Assembly: GCF_008831505.1 (NCBI RefSeq)
Contig: NZ_CP044507.1
Span: 2,604,001 to 2,668,000, forward strand
DNA length: 64,000 bases
Reading direction: 5' to 3'
Source: Chryseobacterium sp.
GTDB taxonomy: Bacteria > Bacteroidota > Bacteroidia > Flavobacteriales > Weeksellaceae
In this document: positions 9,967 to 17,054 of the stretch, in pieces
Position numbering within the stretch: the stretch's first letter is position 1
Layout: each line of letters begins with the position of its first letter
Position numbers and translations under genes: made by a program
Notes under the pieces: model-generated
What the model was told of the DNA's origin: nothing
The model's input: the letters and a program-made list of their open reading frames with translations, nothing else
Databases searched by the model: none

Positions 9967-9985
9967 CGGTCCAAAATCAATTTTT

Positions 9986-10216
9986 ATGAGCCCAGAAATC
10001 GCCAGTTATTGCGGGTATGCAGCCTCGGTCTTTATCGTTTTAAGTTTCATACTGAAAGATGTAAGGAAAATCCGCTTTGTTAATATGATAGGCTGTATCC
10101 TCTTTGTCGTTTACGGCATTTTCAGCGGTATGCTGTGGCCCATAATCATTCCCAATGCAATTTTGTGTTTTATACAGGTGTATCATCTGGTCAGAAATGA
10201 AAAAACGCCTTCATGA
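9986..10216 (+). CDS. small YgjV/PQ-loop-like membrane protein
   Basis: 76 residues with three hydrophobic segments (about 8-24, 31-50, 52-68). VNMIGCILFVVYGIFSGMLW in the middle resembles the N-x-x-G core of YgjV and SemiSWEET-type half transporters, which work as dimers of three-helix bundles. Substrate is unknown. The stop overlaps the next gene by 4 bases (ATGA), so it is translationally coupled to a glycosyltransferase. That pairing could mean a role in envelope glycan supply, but this is inference only. Confidence 0.65.
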   Translation: MSPEIASYCGYAASVFIVLSFILKDVRKIRFVNMIGCILFVVYGIFSGMLWPIIIPNAILCFIQVYHLVRNEKTPS

Positions 10217-11313
10217 AAATTCTGGTTTCGGCGTTCAGCAGTCTCTATACAGATCAGCGGATTGAAAAGGTTTGCCGCACACTTTATGAGAATGGGCACG
10301 GTATTCAGCTGATTGGTAACGACTGGGGCGGCGCAGAAGAGATGCATAGGCCTTATCCGTTTTCTCGGATTCGCATAAGATCCCGTGTTCTCCGGTTTGC
10401 TTACCCCGAGTTTATGTGGAAACTCTATAAGGAACTGGACAGAAAAACAGACAGGGAAACGGTTTTGTTGGCAAATGACCTGGACTCGCTTTTACCCAAT
10501 ATGATCATTGCCCGGAAATATAAGATCCCGCTGGTCTTTGACAGTCATGAAATTTTCACTGAGATGCCCGCCATCAAAGGCCGCTGGACGCAGAAGGTGT
10601 GGAAATTCCTTGAAAGAAGACTCGTACCCGGCCTCAGATATATGATGACGGAAAGTGAGAGCTATGCGGAATGGTTTACCAGGGAATACGGTGTACATCC
10701 TGTTGTGGTACGCAACATACCCCGTATCATCAAAGAACAAATTACCCTCCCCGAAAATCAAACAAAGATCATAATATATCAGGGTGCTGTAAATCAGTCA
10801 CGTGGAATACCCAGCGCAATAAGGGCTATGCACTATATAAACGGTGCCAAGCTGGTCATTGCAGGTGACGGACCGATGCGTACCCAATATGAAAAACTTT
10901 CGGTTGATGAAGGACTGAAAGACCGGGTTCATTTTGCCGGCAAACTTCATCCGGACGACCTGCGCAAACTCACCCGTACCGCAGACGTTGGCCTGAGCCT
11001 GGAGGAAAACGGCGGAGTAAGTTACCTTTATTCGCTGCCTAACAAAGTGGCCGATTATATACAATCGCGGGTTCCGGTTGTTATGATCAACTTCCCTGAA
11101 ATGATGAAAGTATATAATGATTTTAAAGTGGGTGAGGTGGTGCAAAATCATGATCCTGAAAACCTGGCGGCCAAGATAAAAACCGTCCTGGAGAAAGGAA
11201 GATCATATTATCAGCCTGAGCTTGAGAAGGCGGCAGAACACCTGAACTGGGAGAACGAGGAGCATCAGATCCTGACTCTTTTCGAAAAAGTGCGAAAGGA
11301 AAACTTTCGCTAA
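10213..11313 (+). CDS. glycosyltransferase, GT4-like (GT-B fold)
   Basis: 366 residues. The N-terminal half has the acceptor-side Rossmann fold (KILVSAFSSLYTDQRIEKV, LANDLDSLLPN, FDSHEIFTEM). The C-terminal half has the nucleotide-sugar-binding Rossmann fold with IIIYQGAVNQSRGI, LVIAGDGPM and the SLPNKVADYIQSRVPVV region, where family 4 enzymes normally have an E-x7-E motif. No membrane segment is seen, so it is probably a peripheral enzyme transferring a sugar to a lipid or polysaccharide precursor. It is coupled to the small membrane protein upstream. Its stop codon contains the start of the sufE -7 box. Confidence 0.85.
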   Translation: MKILVSAFSSLYTDQRIEKVCRTLYENGHGIQLIGNDWGGAEEMHRPYPFSRIRIRSRVLRFAYPEFMWKLYKELDRKTDRETVLLANDLDSLLPNMIIARKYKIPLVFDSHEIFTEMPAIKGRWTQKVWKFLERRLVPGLRYMMTESESYAEWFTREYGVHPVVVRNIPRIIKEQITLPENQTKIIIYQGAVNQSRGIPSAIRAMHYINGAKLVIAGDGPMRTQYEKLSVDEGLKDRVHFAGKLHPDDLRKLTRTADVGLSLEENGGVSYLYSLPNKVADYIQSRVPVVMINFPEMMKVYNDFKVGEVVQNHDPENLAAKIKTVLEKGRSYYQPELEKAAEHLNWENEEHQILTLFEKVRKENFR

Positions 11314-11318
11314 TTTTG
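11311..11318 (+). promoter_or_regulatory. -7 element (TAATTTTG) overlapping the upstream stop codon
   Basis: The first three bases are the TAA stop of the glycosyltransferase. The ATG of sufE begins 4 bases after the box, so transcription would start at or next to the start codon. Confidence 0.6.
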
Positions 11319-11322
11319 CACT

Positions 11323-11742
11323 ATGACAATTAAAGAGAAACAGCAGGAGCTGATTGATGAGTTTGAATTTCTGGAAGACTGGGAGCAAAAATACGAATAC
11401 CTGATTGACCTGGGGAAACAGCTCAACAGCTTTCCCGAAGATAAGAAGACTGATGAAAATCTCATTAAAGGCTGTCAGTCCAAAGTTTGGATAGACGCCA
11501 GTTTCCGTGACGGAAAACTGTTTTTCAACGCGGACTCCGACGGAATTCTGCCCAAAGGGATTGTAGCACTGCTTACTTCCATCTACAGCGGACACACTAC
11601 TGAAGAAATCCTGGCTTCTGATTTTGATTTTATCTCAAAGATCGGACTGCAGGAGTTTCTTTCGCCCTCACGCGCCAACGGGCTGATGGCTATGACCAAG
11701 CAAATTAAATTTTACGCTGTCGCATATCAACTGAAATCGTGA
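11323..11742 (+). CDS. sufE: SufE-family sulfur acceptor protein
   Basis: 139 residues, the usual SufE length. Cys51 in GCQSKVWI is the conserved cysteine that accepts persulfide from the desulfurase SufS. DSDGILPKGIVALL and FLSPSRANGL are further family motifs. It supports iron-sulfur cluster assembly in the cytoplasm. It stands between two glycosyltransferase genes and away from other suf genes. Its own -7 box overlaps the preceding stop codon and leaves almost no leader. The next gene starts at a GTG overlapping its stop (GTGA). Confidence 0.95.
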   Translation: MTIKEKQQELIDEFEFLEDWEQKYEYLIDLGKQLNSFPEDKKTDENLIKGCQSKVWIDASFRDGKLFFNADSDGILPKGIVALLTSIYSGHTTEEILASDFDFISKIGLQEFLSPSRANGLMAMTKQIKFYAVAYQLKS

Positions 11743-12704
11743 GTACCGTTCTTGCATACCGGTTTTCTGCATTTGGCGATGTGGCAATGGCCGCCATCGT
11801 AATCCGTGAGTTTGTAGAGCAAAATCCGGACGTACGTTTGGTAATGGTCTCCCGGGAACATTTCAAACCTCTGTTCGGCGGTATTCCCAACTTATTTTTC
11901 AAAGGAGTAAATCTTGACGATTTTAAAGGATTCTTTGGCATGCAGCGACTTGCGACACAGCTTATAAGGGAATTCAGCCCAACGCATATTGCGGATTTGC
12001 ATGATGTGATACGTACCAAAATCCTTGACAGGAAATTTGCTAGAAAAGGTTTTAACGTTGCAGTAATTAATAAGGGTAAGGAAGAAAAGGAAATACTTAC
12101 TGACATCTGGAACCTGGAAAAACAGCAGTTGCGAAGTACAGTAGAACGTTATGCGGATGTTTTCAGAGAACTGGGTTTCGGCCTGACTCTTTCACATAAA
12201 CTGAGGACGGACAGCAAGCCCCGGTCGGGTGTTGGTTTTGCCCCTTTTGCACAGCATAAAGGGAAGATGCTGCCACTGGACAAATCTTATGAACTGGCCC
12301 GGCTTCTGGCAAAGAAATATGAAGTCTATTTTTTTGGCGGCGGAAAGGATGAGACTGAAACTTTGAGCAAGTGGGAAAAACAGATTCCCAATACAAGAAG
12401 TTTGGCTGGTAGCCTCACGCTTAGTCAGGAACTGGAAAAAATATCCTGTCTTGACGTCATGATCTCAATGGATTCAGCAAATATGCATCTGGCCAGCCTG
12501 GCCGGAACACGGTGCATATCGGTTTGGGGATCTACGCACCATTTTGCCGGCTTTCTGGGATACGGTCAGAGTGAAGACGACATTGTTCAGGTTAAAGACC
12601 TAACCTGCAGACCCTGTTCTGTCTTTGGAGACCGGGAATGTTTCCGCGGCGACTATGCCTGCCTGCAGGAAATCCATATCCAGCAGATACTGAACAAGCT
12701 TTAA
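11739..12704 (+). CDS. glycosyltransferase family 9 (heptosyltransferase-like)
   Basis: 321 residues from a GTG that overlaps the sufE stop by 4 bases; the protein begins STVLAYRFSAFGDVAMAA, which matches the GT9 N-terminus. The C-terminal half has FAPFAQHKGKMLP, LAGSLTLSQEL, CLDVMISMDSANMHLASL and SVWGSTH, the ADP-sugar-binding region of ADP-heptose:LPS heptosyltransferases. The CRPCSVFGD stretch near the end has paired cysteines seen in relatives. It likely adds a sugar to the LPS core at the inner membrane. The exact acceptor cannot be told from sequence. Confidence 0.88.
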   Translation: MSTVLAYRFSAFGDVAMAAIVIREFVEQNPDVRLVMVSREHFKPLFGGIPNLFFKGVNLDDFKGFFGMQRLATQLIREFSPTHIADLHDVIRTKILDRKFARKGFNVAVINKGKEEKEILTDIWNLEKQQLRSTVERYADVFRELGFGLTLSHKLRTDSKPRSGVGFAPFAQHKGKMLPLDKSYELARLLAKKYEVYFFGGGKDETETLSKWEKQIPNTRSLAGSLTLSQELEKISCLDVMISMDSANMHLASLAGTRCISVWGSTHHFAGFLGYGQSEDDIVQVKDLTCRPCSVFGDRECFRGDYACLQEIHIQQILNKL

Positions 12705-12712
12705 ATTAGGTA

Positions 12713-12729
12713 CAGGGTAATTATCCCTG
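12713..12729 (+). terminator. possible weak terminator after the GT9 gene
   Basis: CAGGG, 7-base loop, CCCTG, followed by an AT-rich stretch but only a short T run. The 150 bases from here to the mutL promoter hold no gene that I can see. Confidence 0.35.
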
Positions 12730-12856
12730 ATAAATTTCTGTAAAACTCAGGTGCGGATGAACCACCATCCTCCATTTCCTAAAGTCTCGCTTCCGGACAT
12801 GCGCTGAAGTTATGCCAACTGCGGACCTTTTGCATGCGTTTTCCTTTACAATTGAT

Positions 12857-12864
12857 TATTTTTG
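12857..12864 (+). promoter_or_regulatory. -7 element (TATTTTTG) for mutL
   Basis: Matches TAnnTTTG, 18 bases before the mutL ATG at 12883. The TTG at 12862 lies inside it and is not a start. Confidence 0.55.
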
Positions 12865-12882
12865 CCAATTAAGCACCTTAAA

Positions 12883-14649
12883 ATGTCAGATATCATACAG
12901 CTTTTACCGGATCACGTTGCCAACCAGATTGCGGCAGGTGAAGTGGTACAGAGACCGGCCTCCATTGTAAAGGAGCTGCTGGAAAATGCAATTGATGCCG
13001 GTGCTTCCAAAATTGAACTCATTGTCCGTGAAGCCGGCCGAAACCTGATACAGGTGGTTGATGACGGTGCAGGAATGTCTGAAACTGATGCACGTATGGC
13101 GTTTGAAAGACATGCCACCTCCAAGATTAGGACGACTGAAGATATATTTAAGATTTCAACCAAAGGCTTCCGCGGCGAGGCTTTGGCTTCAATAGCCGCC
13201 GTAGCCCAGGTGGAACTCAAAACAAAAAAAGAAGGCGCCACCGTAGGGACCAACATCTATATCGAGGGTGGCGGCCTGCAGTTTCAGGAACCTGTACAAA
13301 CCGTGGCCGGCTCTAATTTCTGTGTAAAAAACCTGTTCTACAACGTTCCCGCGCGCCGGAAGTTCCTTAAGAACAATAATGTGGAGTTCCGTCACATCAT
13401 GGATGAATTCCACCGCGTGGCACTGGCACATGAGCATATTGAATTTTCACTTTTCCACGACGATGACCCGGTGTTCCGCTTACGCAAAGGTTCGCAGATG
13501 CAGCGTATTGTGGAAATCTTCGGCCGTAAACTGCATCCACTCCTGATTCCGGTAAAGGAAGATCTGGGTTGGGTGAAACTGGACGGTTTTGTGGCCAAGC
13601 CTGAGGGTGCGAAGAAAGTACGCGGTGAACAGTTTTTCTTTGTGAACGGCAGGTTTTTCCGCAGTCCCTATTTAAACAAGGCCGTTCAGGAAGCTTTTGA
13701 AGGACTTTTACTGCCCGGTCTGATTCCTACATTCTTCCTCTACCTGGAGTTGGATCCGGAGAAGATTGACGTTAATATTCATCCACAAAAAACAGAAGTA
13801 AAATTTGAGGATGAACATGTAATCTTTGCCCTCGTCCGTTCCACGGTAAAGAAAGCATTGGGTATTTATAATATCGCTCCCAGCCTGGATTTTGACCGTG
13901 ACCCGCAGATGGACTTTTTCAGTACTCCAAAACAGGGTAGCGACATCGGTTTCCGGATGCCGGAGATCCAGGTAGACCGCAATTACAATCCCTTCCGCGA
14001 CGAGACACAGGTGAAAAGTGAAGAGATACAGAACCTGGCGCAGATGTACCATCATACCATTGAAGCGGCACCGTCTAAGATCAATCTGTTTGAAGATGAA
14101 GATTTTGACGAAGATTTGATGCGGCTTCCAAACGGTTACTGGCTGCTTAATAAAGGCGAAAAGACACTGATGCTAGATTTAGGCAGGATGCACCGACTGG
14201 TGGTGACCGAGCAAAACCGGAACAGAAAAAAGGAACAGGTTTCCCATTCTCTTCTGTTCTCCCTGGAGTACCACATGAATGAAATCGAAAAAAACAAATA
14301 CAAATCAATAAAGAAATTCCTGCCCGAACTCGGATTTGACATCAAGGTTGCACACGAGAACGTACTTCGTGTACACGCTGTTCCTACCGGCTTGAAAGAA
14401 ACTCAGGTCGTGAAGTTTATTGAGGAACTTTTTGAAATCATGGAATACCGTACCGAAGATCAGTTCATGGAGTTCTATAACGGCAAATGGAGTAAGATGC
14501 AGAGTAAGTCCCGTTTTGACTTCATTTATAAAAATGACGCGGAGCAGGTAATCCGCGATTTTTCGCAGCTTGGATTTCCGGCGTATCTCCCGGATGGGAA
14601 ATGCTGTTATGTGGAGCTTCCGCTGGAGGATTTGAAAAATAAATTTTAA
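12883..14649 (+). CDS. mutL: DNA mismatch repair protein MutL
   Basis: 588 residues. The GHKL ATPase is intact: ELLENAIDAG (motif I), DDGAGM (motif II), RHATSKI and KGFRGEALASI (motif III). NVPARRKFL and NIHPQKTEVKF follow in the transducer domain. The C-terminal dimerisation domain has, at the usual endonuclease site, Asp432-Leu-Gly434-Arg-Met-His437, running to Glu443, in place of DQHxxHxxxxxxE. The terminal Cys-x-His-x-Arg-Pro motif is also not seen. ATP-dependent mismatch-repair coordination is secure; a nicking activity is doubtful. Rhomboid protease follows 6 bases downstream. Confidence 0.95.
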   Translation: MSDIIQLLPDHVANQIAAGEVVQRPASIVKELLENAIDAGASKIELIVREAGRNLIQVVDDGAGMSETDARMAFERHATSKIRTTEDIFKISTKGFRGEALASIAAVAQVELKTKKEGATVGTNIYIEGGGLQFQEPVQTVAGSNFCVKNLFYNVPARRKFLKNNNVEFRHIMDEFHRVALAHEHIEFSLFHDDDPVFRLRKGSQMQRIVEIFGRKLHPLLIPVKEDLGWVKLDGFVAKPEGAKKVRGEQFFFVNGRFFRSPYLNKAVQEAFEGLLLPGLIPTFFLYLELDPEKIDVNIHPQKTEVKFEDEHVIFALVRSTVKKALGIYNIAPSLDFDRDPQMDFFSTPKQGSDIGFRMPEIQVDRNYNPFRDETQVKSEEIQNLAQMYHHTIEAAPSKINLFEDEDFDEDLMRLPNGYWLLNKGEKTLMLDLGRMHRLVVTEQNRNRKKEQVSHSLLFSLEYHMNEIEKNKYKSIKKFLPELGFDIKVAHENVLRVHAVPTGLKETQVVKFIEELFEIMEYRTEDQFMEFYNGKWSKMQSKSRFDFIYKNDAEQVIRDFSQLGFPAYLPDGKCCYVELPLEDLKNKF

Positions 14650-14655
14650 GAAATT

Positions 14656-15390
14656 ATGTTCAGAGAGATCACCCCACTGGTTAAGGCCATTATCATAATT
14701 AACGCGGTCCTGTTTATCCTGACCTACTATATATATCCTAACCTGCTTTATTATCTGGCAGCCTATTACCCGATGTCCGAAAGTTTCAAAAGCTGGCAGA
14801 TCATCACCCATATGTTTACCCACGGTGGCTGGATGCACCTGCTCTTCAACATGTTTACCCTGTTCAGTTTCGGACCTGTACTCGAGAAAATCCTGGGTCA
14901 GCGTAAATTCATAATATTCTACCTTGTTTGTGGTCTGGGCTCCTTTGTAATCTACAATTTGTGGAATTATTTCCAGATCATGCAGCTTGCGCGCGAACTT
15001 ACAGCTACGAATGTCAATCCCGCGGCGGTTTTTGCCAATGCCGATATCTTCAATATTAATAACGCCTTTTACAATTCCCTGAATCCGGATGGTAAACAGC
15101 TGTTTCAGTTGCTTGTAACTCCTATGGTAGGCGCTTCCGGAGCCATTTTTGGGGTGATTACCGCATTTGCGATCCTCTTTCCGAATGCCGAACTGATGTT
15201 GATGTTCATTCCGGTACCTATAAAAGCGAAAGTGTTATTGCCCATAGTCATTGCGGGCTCCCTGTATTTGGGTTTCAGCCAGTTTGAAGGTGATAATATT
15301 GCGCACTTCGCGCACCTGGGCGGAGCTCTGATCGGATTTCTCTGGATACGGAACTGGAAAAGCAATCAAAACCGCTTCGACAGATTTTAA
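14656..15390 (+). CDS. rhomboid family intramembrane serine protease
   Basis: 244 residues with about six membrane segments. MFTHGGWMHLLFNMFTLFSF is the conserved helix-2 signature, catalytic Ser161 lies in GASGAIFG, and AHFAHLGGALIG (His217, His220) supplies the catalytic His of the Ser-His dyad. An unusually long segment of about 50 residues (roughly 110-155, rich in Asn, Ala and Phe) separates the helix after the N-x-x-F region from the GASG helix. It cleaves membrane proteins within the bilayer; the substrate is unknown. It lies 6 bases after mutL and 2 bases before the next gene, so the three are probably co-transcribed. Confidence 0.93.
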   Translation: MFREITPLVKAIIIINAVLFILTYYIYPNLLYYLAAYYPMSESFKSWQIITHMFTHGGWMHLLFNMFTLFSFGPVLEKILGQRKFIIFYLVCGLGSFVIYNLWNYFQIMQLARELTATNVNPAAVFANADIFNINNAFYNSLNPDGKQLFQLLVTPMVGASGAIFGVITAFAILFPNAELMLMFIPVPIKAKVLLPIVIAGSLYLGFSQFEGDNIAHFAHLGGALIGFLWIRNWKSNQNRFDRF

Positions 15391-15392
15391 GA

Positions 15393-16364
15393 ATGATCGT
15401 CCGCAAATTTTTTGTGCTTGCGCATACGGCCGTTGTGATGCTGTTAGCCGCCACATTGCTGAATGCCTATATTCCGCCGTCGGTGCTTCCGGGACTGAAC
15501 CTGCTTTCTCTTGCGTTCCCGGGCCTGTTTGCCGTACATCTTTTATTGTGCCTCTTTTGGATATTTTTATGGAAGAAGCAGGCCGTGCTCTTTCTGGCCG
15601 TGTCAATTCTATTCCTGAATCCCGTCCGCAGGTGGCTGAACTACAATCCCCAATCAGCAGACATCCCCACTTTGAAGGTCGTTTCGGCCAATCTGAAAAC
15701 CGGAAAACTTGGCGAAATGGCCGCTGCTGACTATCTGAACGAAACCGGTGCGCACCTGATGATTCTTCAGGACCCTGGTGAAGTACAGAATATGATAGGT
15801 CTCGCCCACAAATCAAGAGATTATTGGGTAGTCTCTACATCCTCGGCTACGGAAATTATCGCACAGGGACCACTCTTTGGGGAAGATGGCTATTCTTTTT
15901 ATGCAGACATCAAACATCAGGGCAAAGTGATCCGCGTCATAAATGTTTATCTAACTCCTTTCTTCTTTGACAAAAACAAAGTGCGCCCCGCAGAGGATCT
16001 GGAAAAAAACAGAAGCAAGGCAAAATATATACTTAAGCGCCTTATTCCAACCTTCAGAATTCACGAAGATGAAGTGGATCTTATTGCTGATGCCGTGCGA
16101 AAATCACCTTATCCTGTAATTTTGGCAGGAGATTTTAATGCAGTACCTAATTCGTATGAATATTATACGCTGTTGGGCGATTTGAAAGATGCTTTTGTGG
16201 AAGTTGGCAGGGGTTCTGCTACGAGTTTCCATGACTATAAAGTGCCGATAAGGATTGATTATATTTTTACATCTGAAAGCATAAAGGCCATAAGCTTCCG
16301 TGTGGAACGGAATGTAAAAATATCTGACCACTTTCCAGTGATTGCTGAATTTAAAATTGAGTAA
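15393..16364 (+). CDS. endonuclease/exonuclease/phosphatase-family membrane protein
   Basis: 323 residues. Three hydrophobic segments in the first 90 residues anchor a C-terminal EEP (DNase I-like) domain. VVSANLKTG is the N-terminal Asn motif, ILAGDFNAVPNS holds the catalytic Asp-x-Asn, and IDYIFTS and ISDHFPVIAEF hold the last Asp-His pair. The usual metal-binding Glu of the LQE motif is Asp127 here (MILQDPGEV). Members hydrolyse phosphodiester or phosphomonoester bonds in nucleic acids or lipids; with the membrane anchor an extracytoplasmic substrate is likely. It follows the rhomboid gene with a 2-base gap and is followed after 3 bases by a lipoprotein. Confidence 0.85.
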   Translation: MIVRKFFVLAHTAVVMLLAATLLNAYIPPSVLPGLNLLSLAFPGLFAVHLLLCLFWIFLWKKQAVLFLAVSILFLNPVRRWLNYNPQSADIPTLKVVSANLKTGKLGEMAAADYLNETGAHLMILQDPGEVQNMIGLAHKSRDYWVVSTSSATEIIAQGPLFGEDGYSFYADIKHQGKVIRVINVYLTPFFFDKNKVRPAEDLEKNRSKAKYILKRLIPTFRIHEDEVDLIADAVRKSPYPVILAGDFNAVPNSYEYYTLLGDLKDAFVEVGRGSATSFHDYKVPIRIDYIFTSESIKAISFRVERNVKISDHFPVIAEFKIE

Positions 16365-16367
16365 AAG

Positions 16368-16685
16368 ATGAAAAAGTTCATTTTTATTTACGTTTTATTA
16401 ATGATATCCTGTTCTGAAAAAAAATCCGTGAGCCGTGCTGCAGCGGTGGATGAGGATGTGCACGCAGAGTATGACACCGTGCCTATTGACTCGTTTTCGC
16501 CCGGAGCAACTTCGGCCGCAGTGGCTGCAGGGATGCGGCAGTCTGTGATCCGAAGTACAGATTCAGCAGCCGACTTACAGAAGGATGAGAAGGAGACCGC
16601 GAATAAAGCGGATGTGACAATCCGGACGGAAACCGGTCCGGATATGTCTGCATCTTCAGAGAAAACATCTCAACAAAATCCATGA
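16368..16685 (+). CDS. small putative lipoprotein, low complexity
   Basis: 105 residues. KKFIFIYVLLMISC is a lipoprotein signal with Cys15. The mature part is rich in Ala, Ser, Asp, Glu and Thr and looks disordered, with no recognised domain. It follows the EEP protein by 3 bases and precedes another small lipoprotein by 15. It may be a short surface or periplasmic tether; no function can be assigned. Confidence 0.6.
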   Translation: MKKFIFIYVLLMISCSEKKSVSRAAAVDEDVHAEYDTVPIDSFSPGATSAAVAAGMRQSVIRSTDSAADLQKDEKETANKADVTIRTETGPDMSASSEKTSQQNP

Positions 16686-16700
16686 TATTAATTTAACCAA

Positions 16701-17054
16701 ATGACAAATACTATGAAAAAGCTGATGATTACGGGAACTATTTCGCTCGTCTTAACCGCCTGCACAAAGTCTGAAACGAAGACGGAAACAATAGAAAATC
16801 CCGACGGCACTGTAACTACCACAGTGGTTGAGAATGAAGAAACGACCGGACTGGATACCGTTGCCATTACCAACACCCTGGAGACCGCTAAGGAAAAACT
16901 TAACATAGCCGGCGAGAAAATAGAAAAGGCAGCCGATAAAGCCGGTACCGAACTGCAAAAGGCCGGTGAAGATGTGAAAGTAGCCACGAAAAAAGGTGCT
17001 GAAAAGGTAGAACGCTCTGCCGAAAAAGCAGAGGCAGACCTTAAGAACAACTAA
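16701..17054 (+). CDS. small lipoprotein with amphipathic Ala/Lys/Glu repeats
   Basis: 117 residues (or 113 if the ATG at 16713 is used). MKKLMITGTISLVLTAC is a lipoprotein signal. After a short Thr/Glu-rich linker, residues about 55-117 form a continuous amphipathic helix with repeating Glu-Lys-Ala units (GEKIEKAADKAGTELQKAG, KKGAEKVERSAEKAEADL), similar in pattern to apolipoprotein- or LEA-like helices. It is probably membrane- or protein-binding in the periplasm. The stop overlaps the convergent GH3 stop by 4 bases. Function unknown. Confidence 0.65.
   Translation: MTNTMKKLMITGTISLVLTACTKSETKTETIENPDGTVTTTVVENEETTGLDTVAITNTLETAKEKLNIAGEKIEKAADKAGTELQKAGEDVKVATKKGAEKVERSAEKAEADLKNN

Noticed and set aside
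12705-12856. Gap before mutL searched for a small gene or riboswitch
   Set aside because: No frame with start and ribosome signal, and no recognised aptamer core.
15235-15816. Minus-strand frame of 193 codons across the rhomboid/EEP junction
   Set aside because: Opposes two recognisable genes, is rich in Arg/Ser/Pro as expected of a shadow, and has no promoter or ribosome site.
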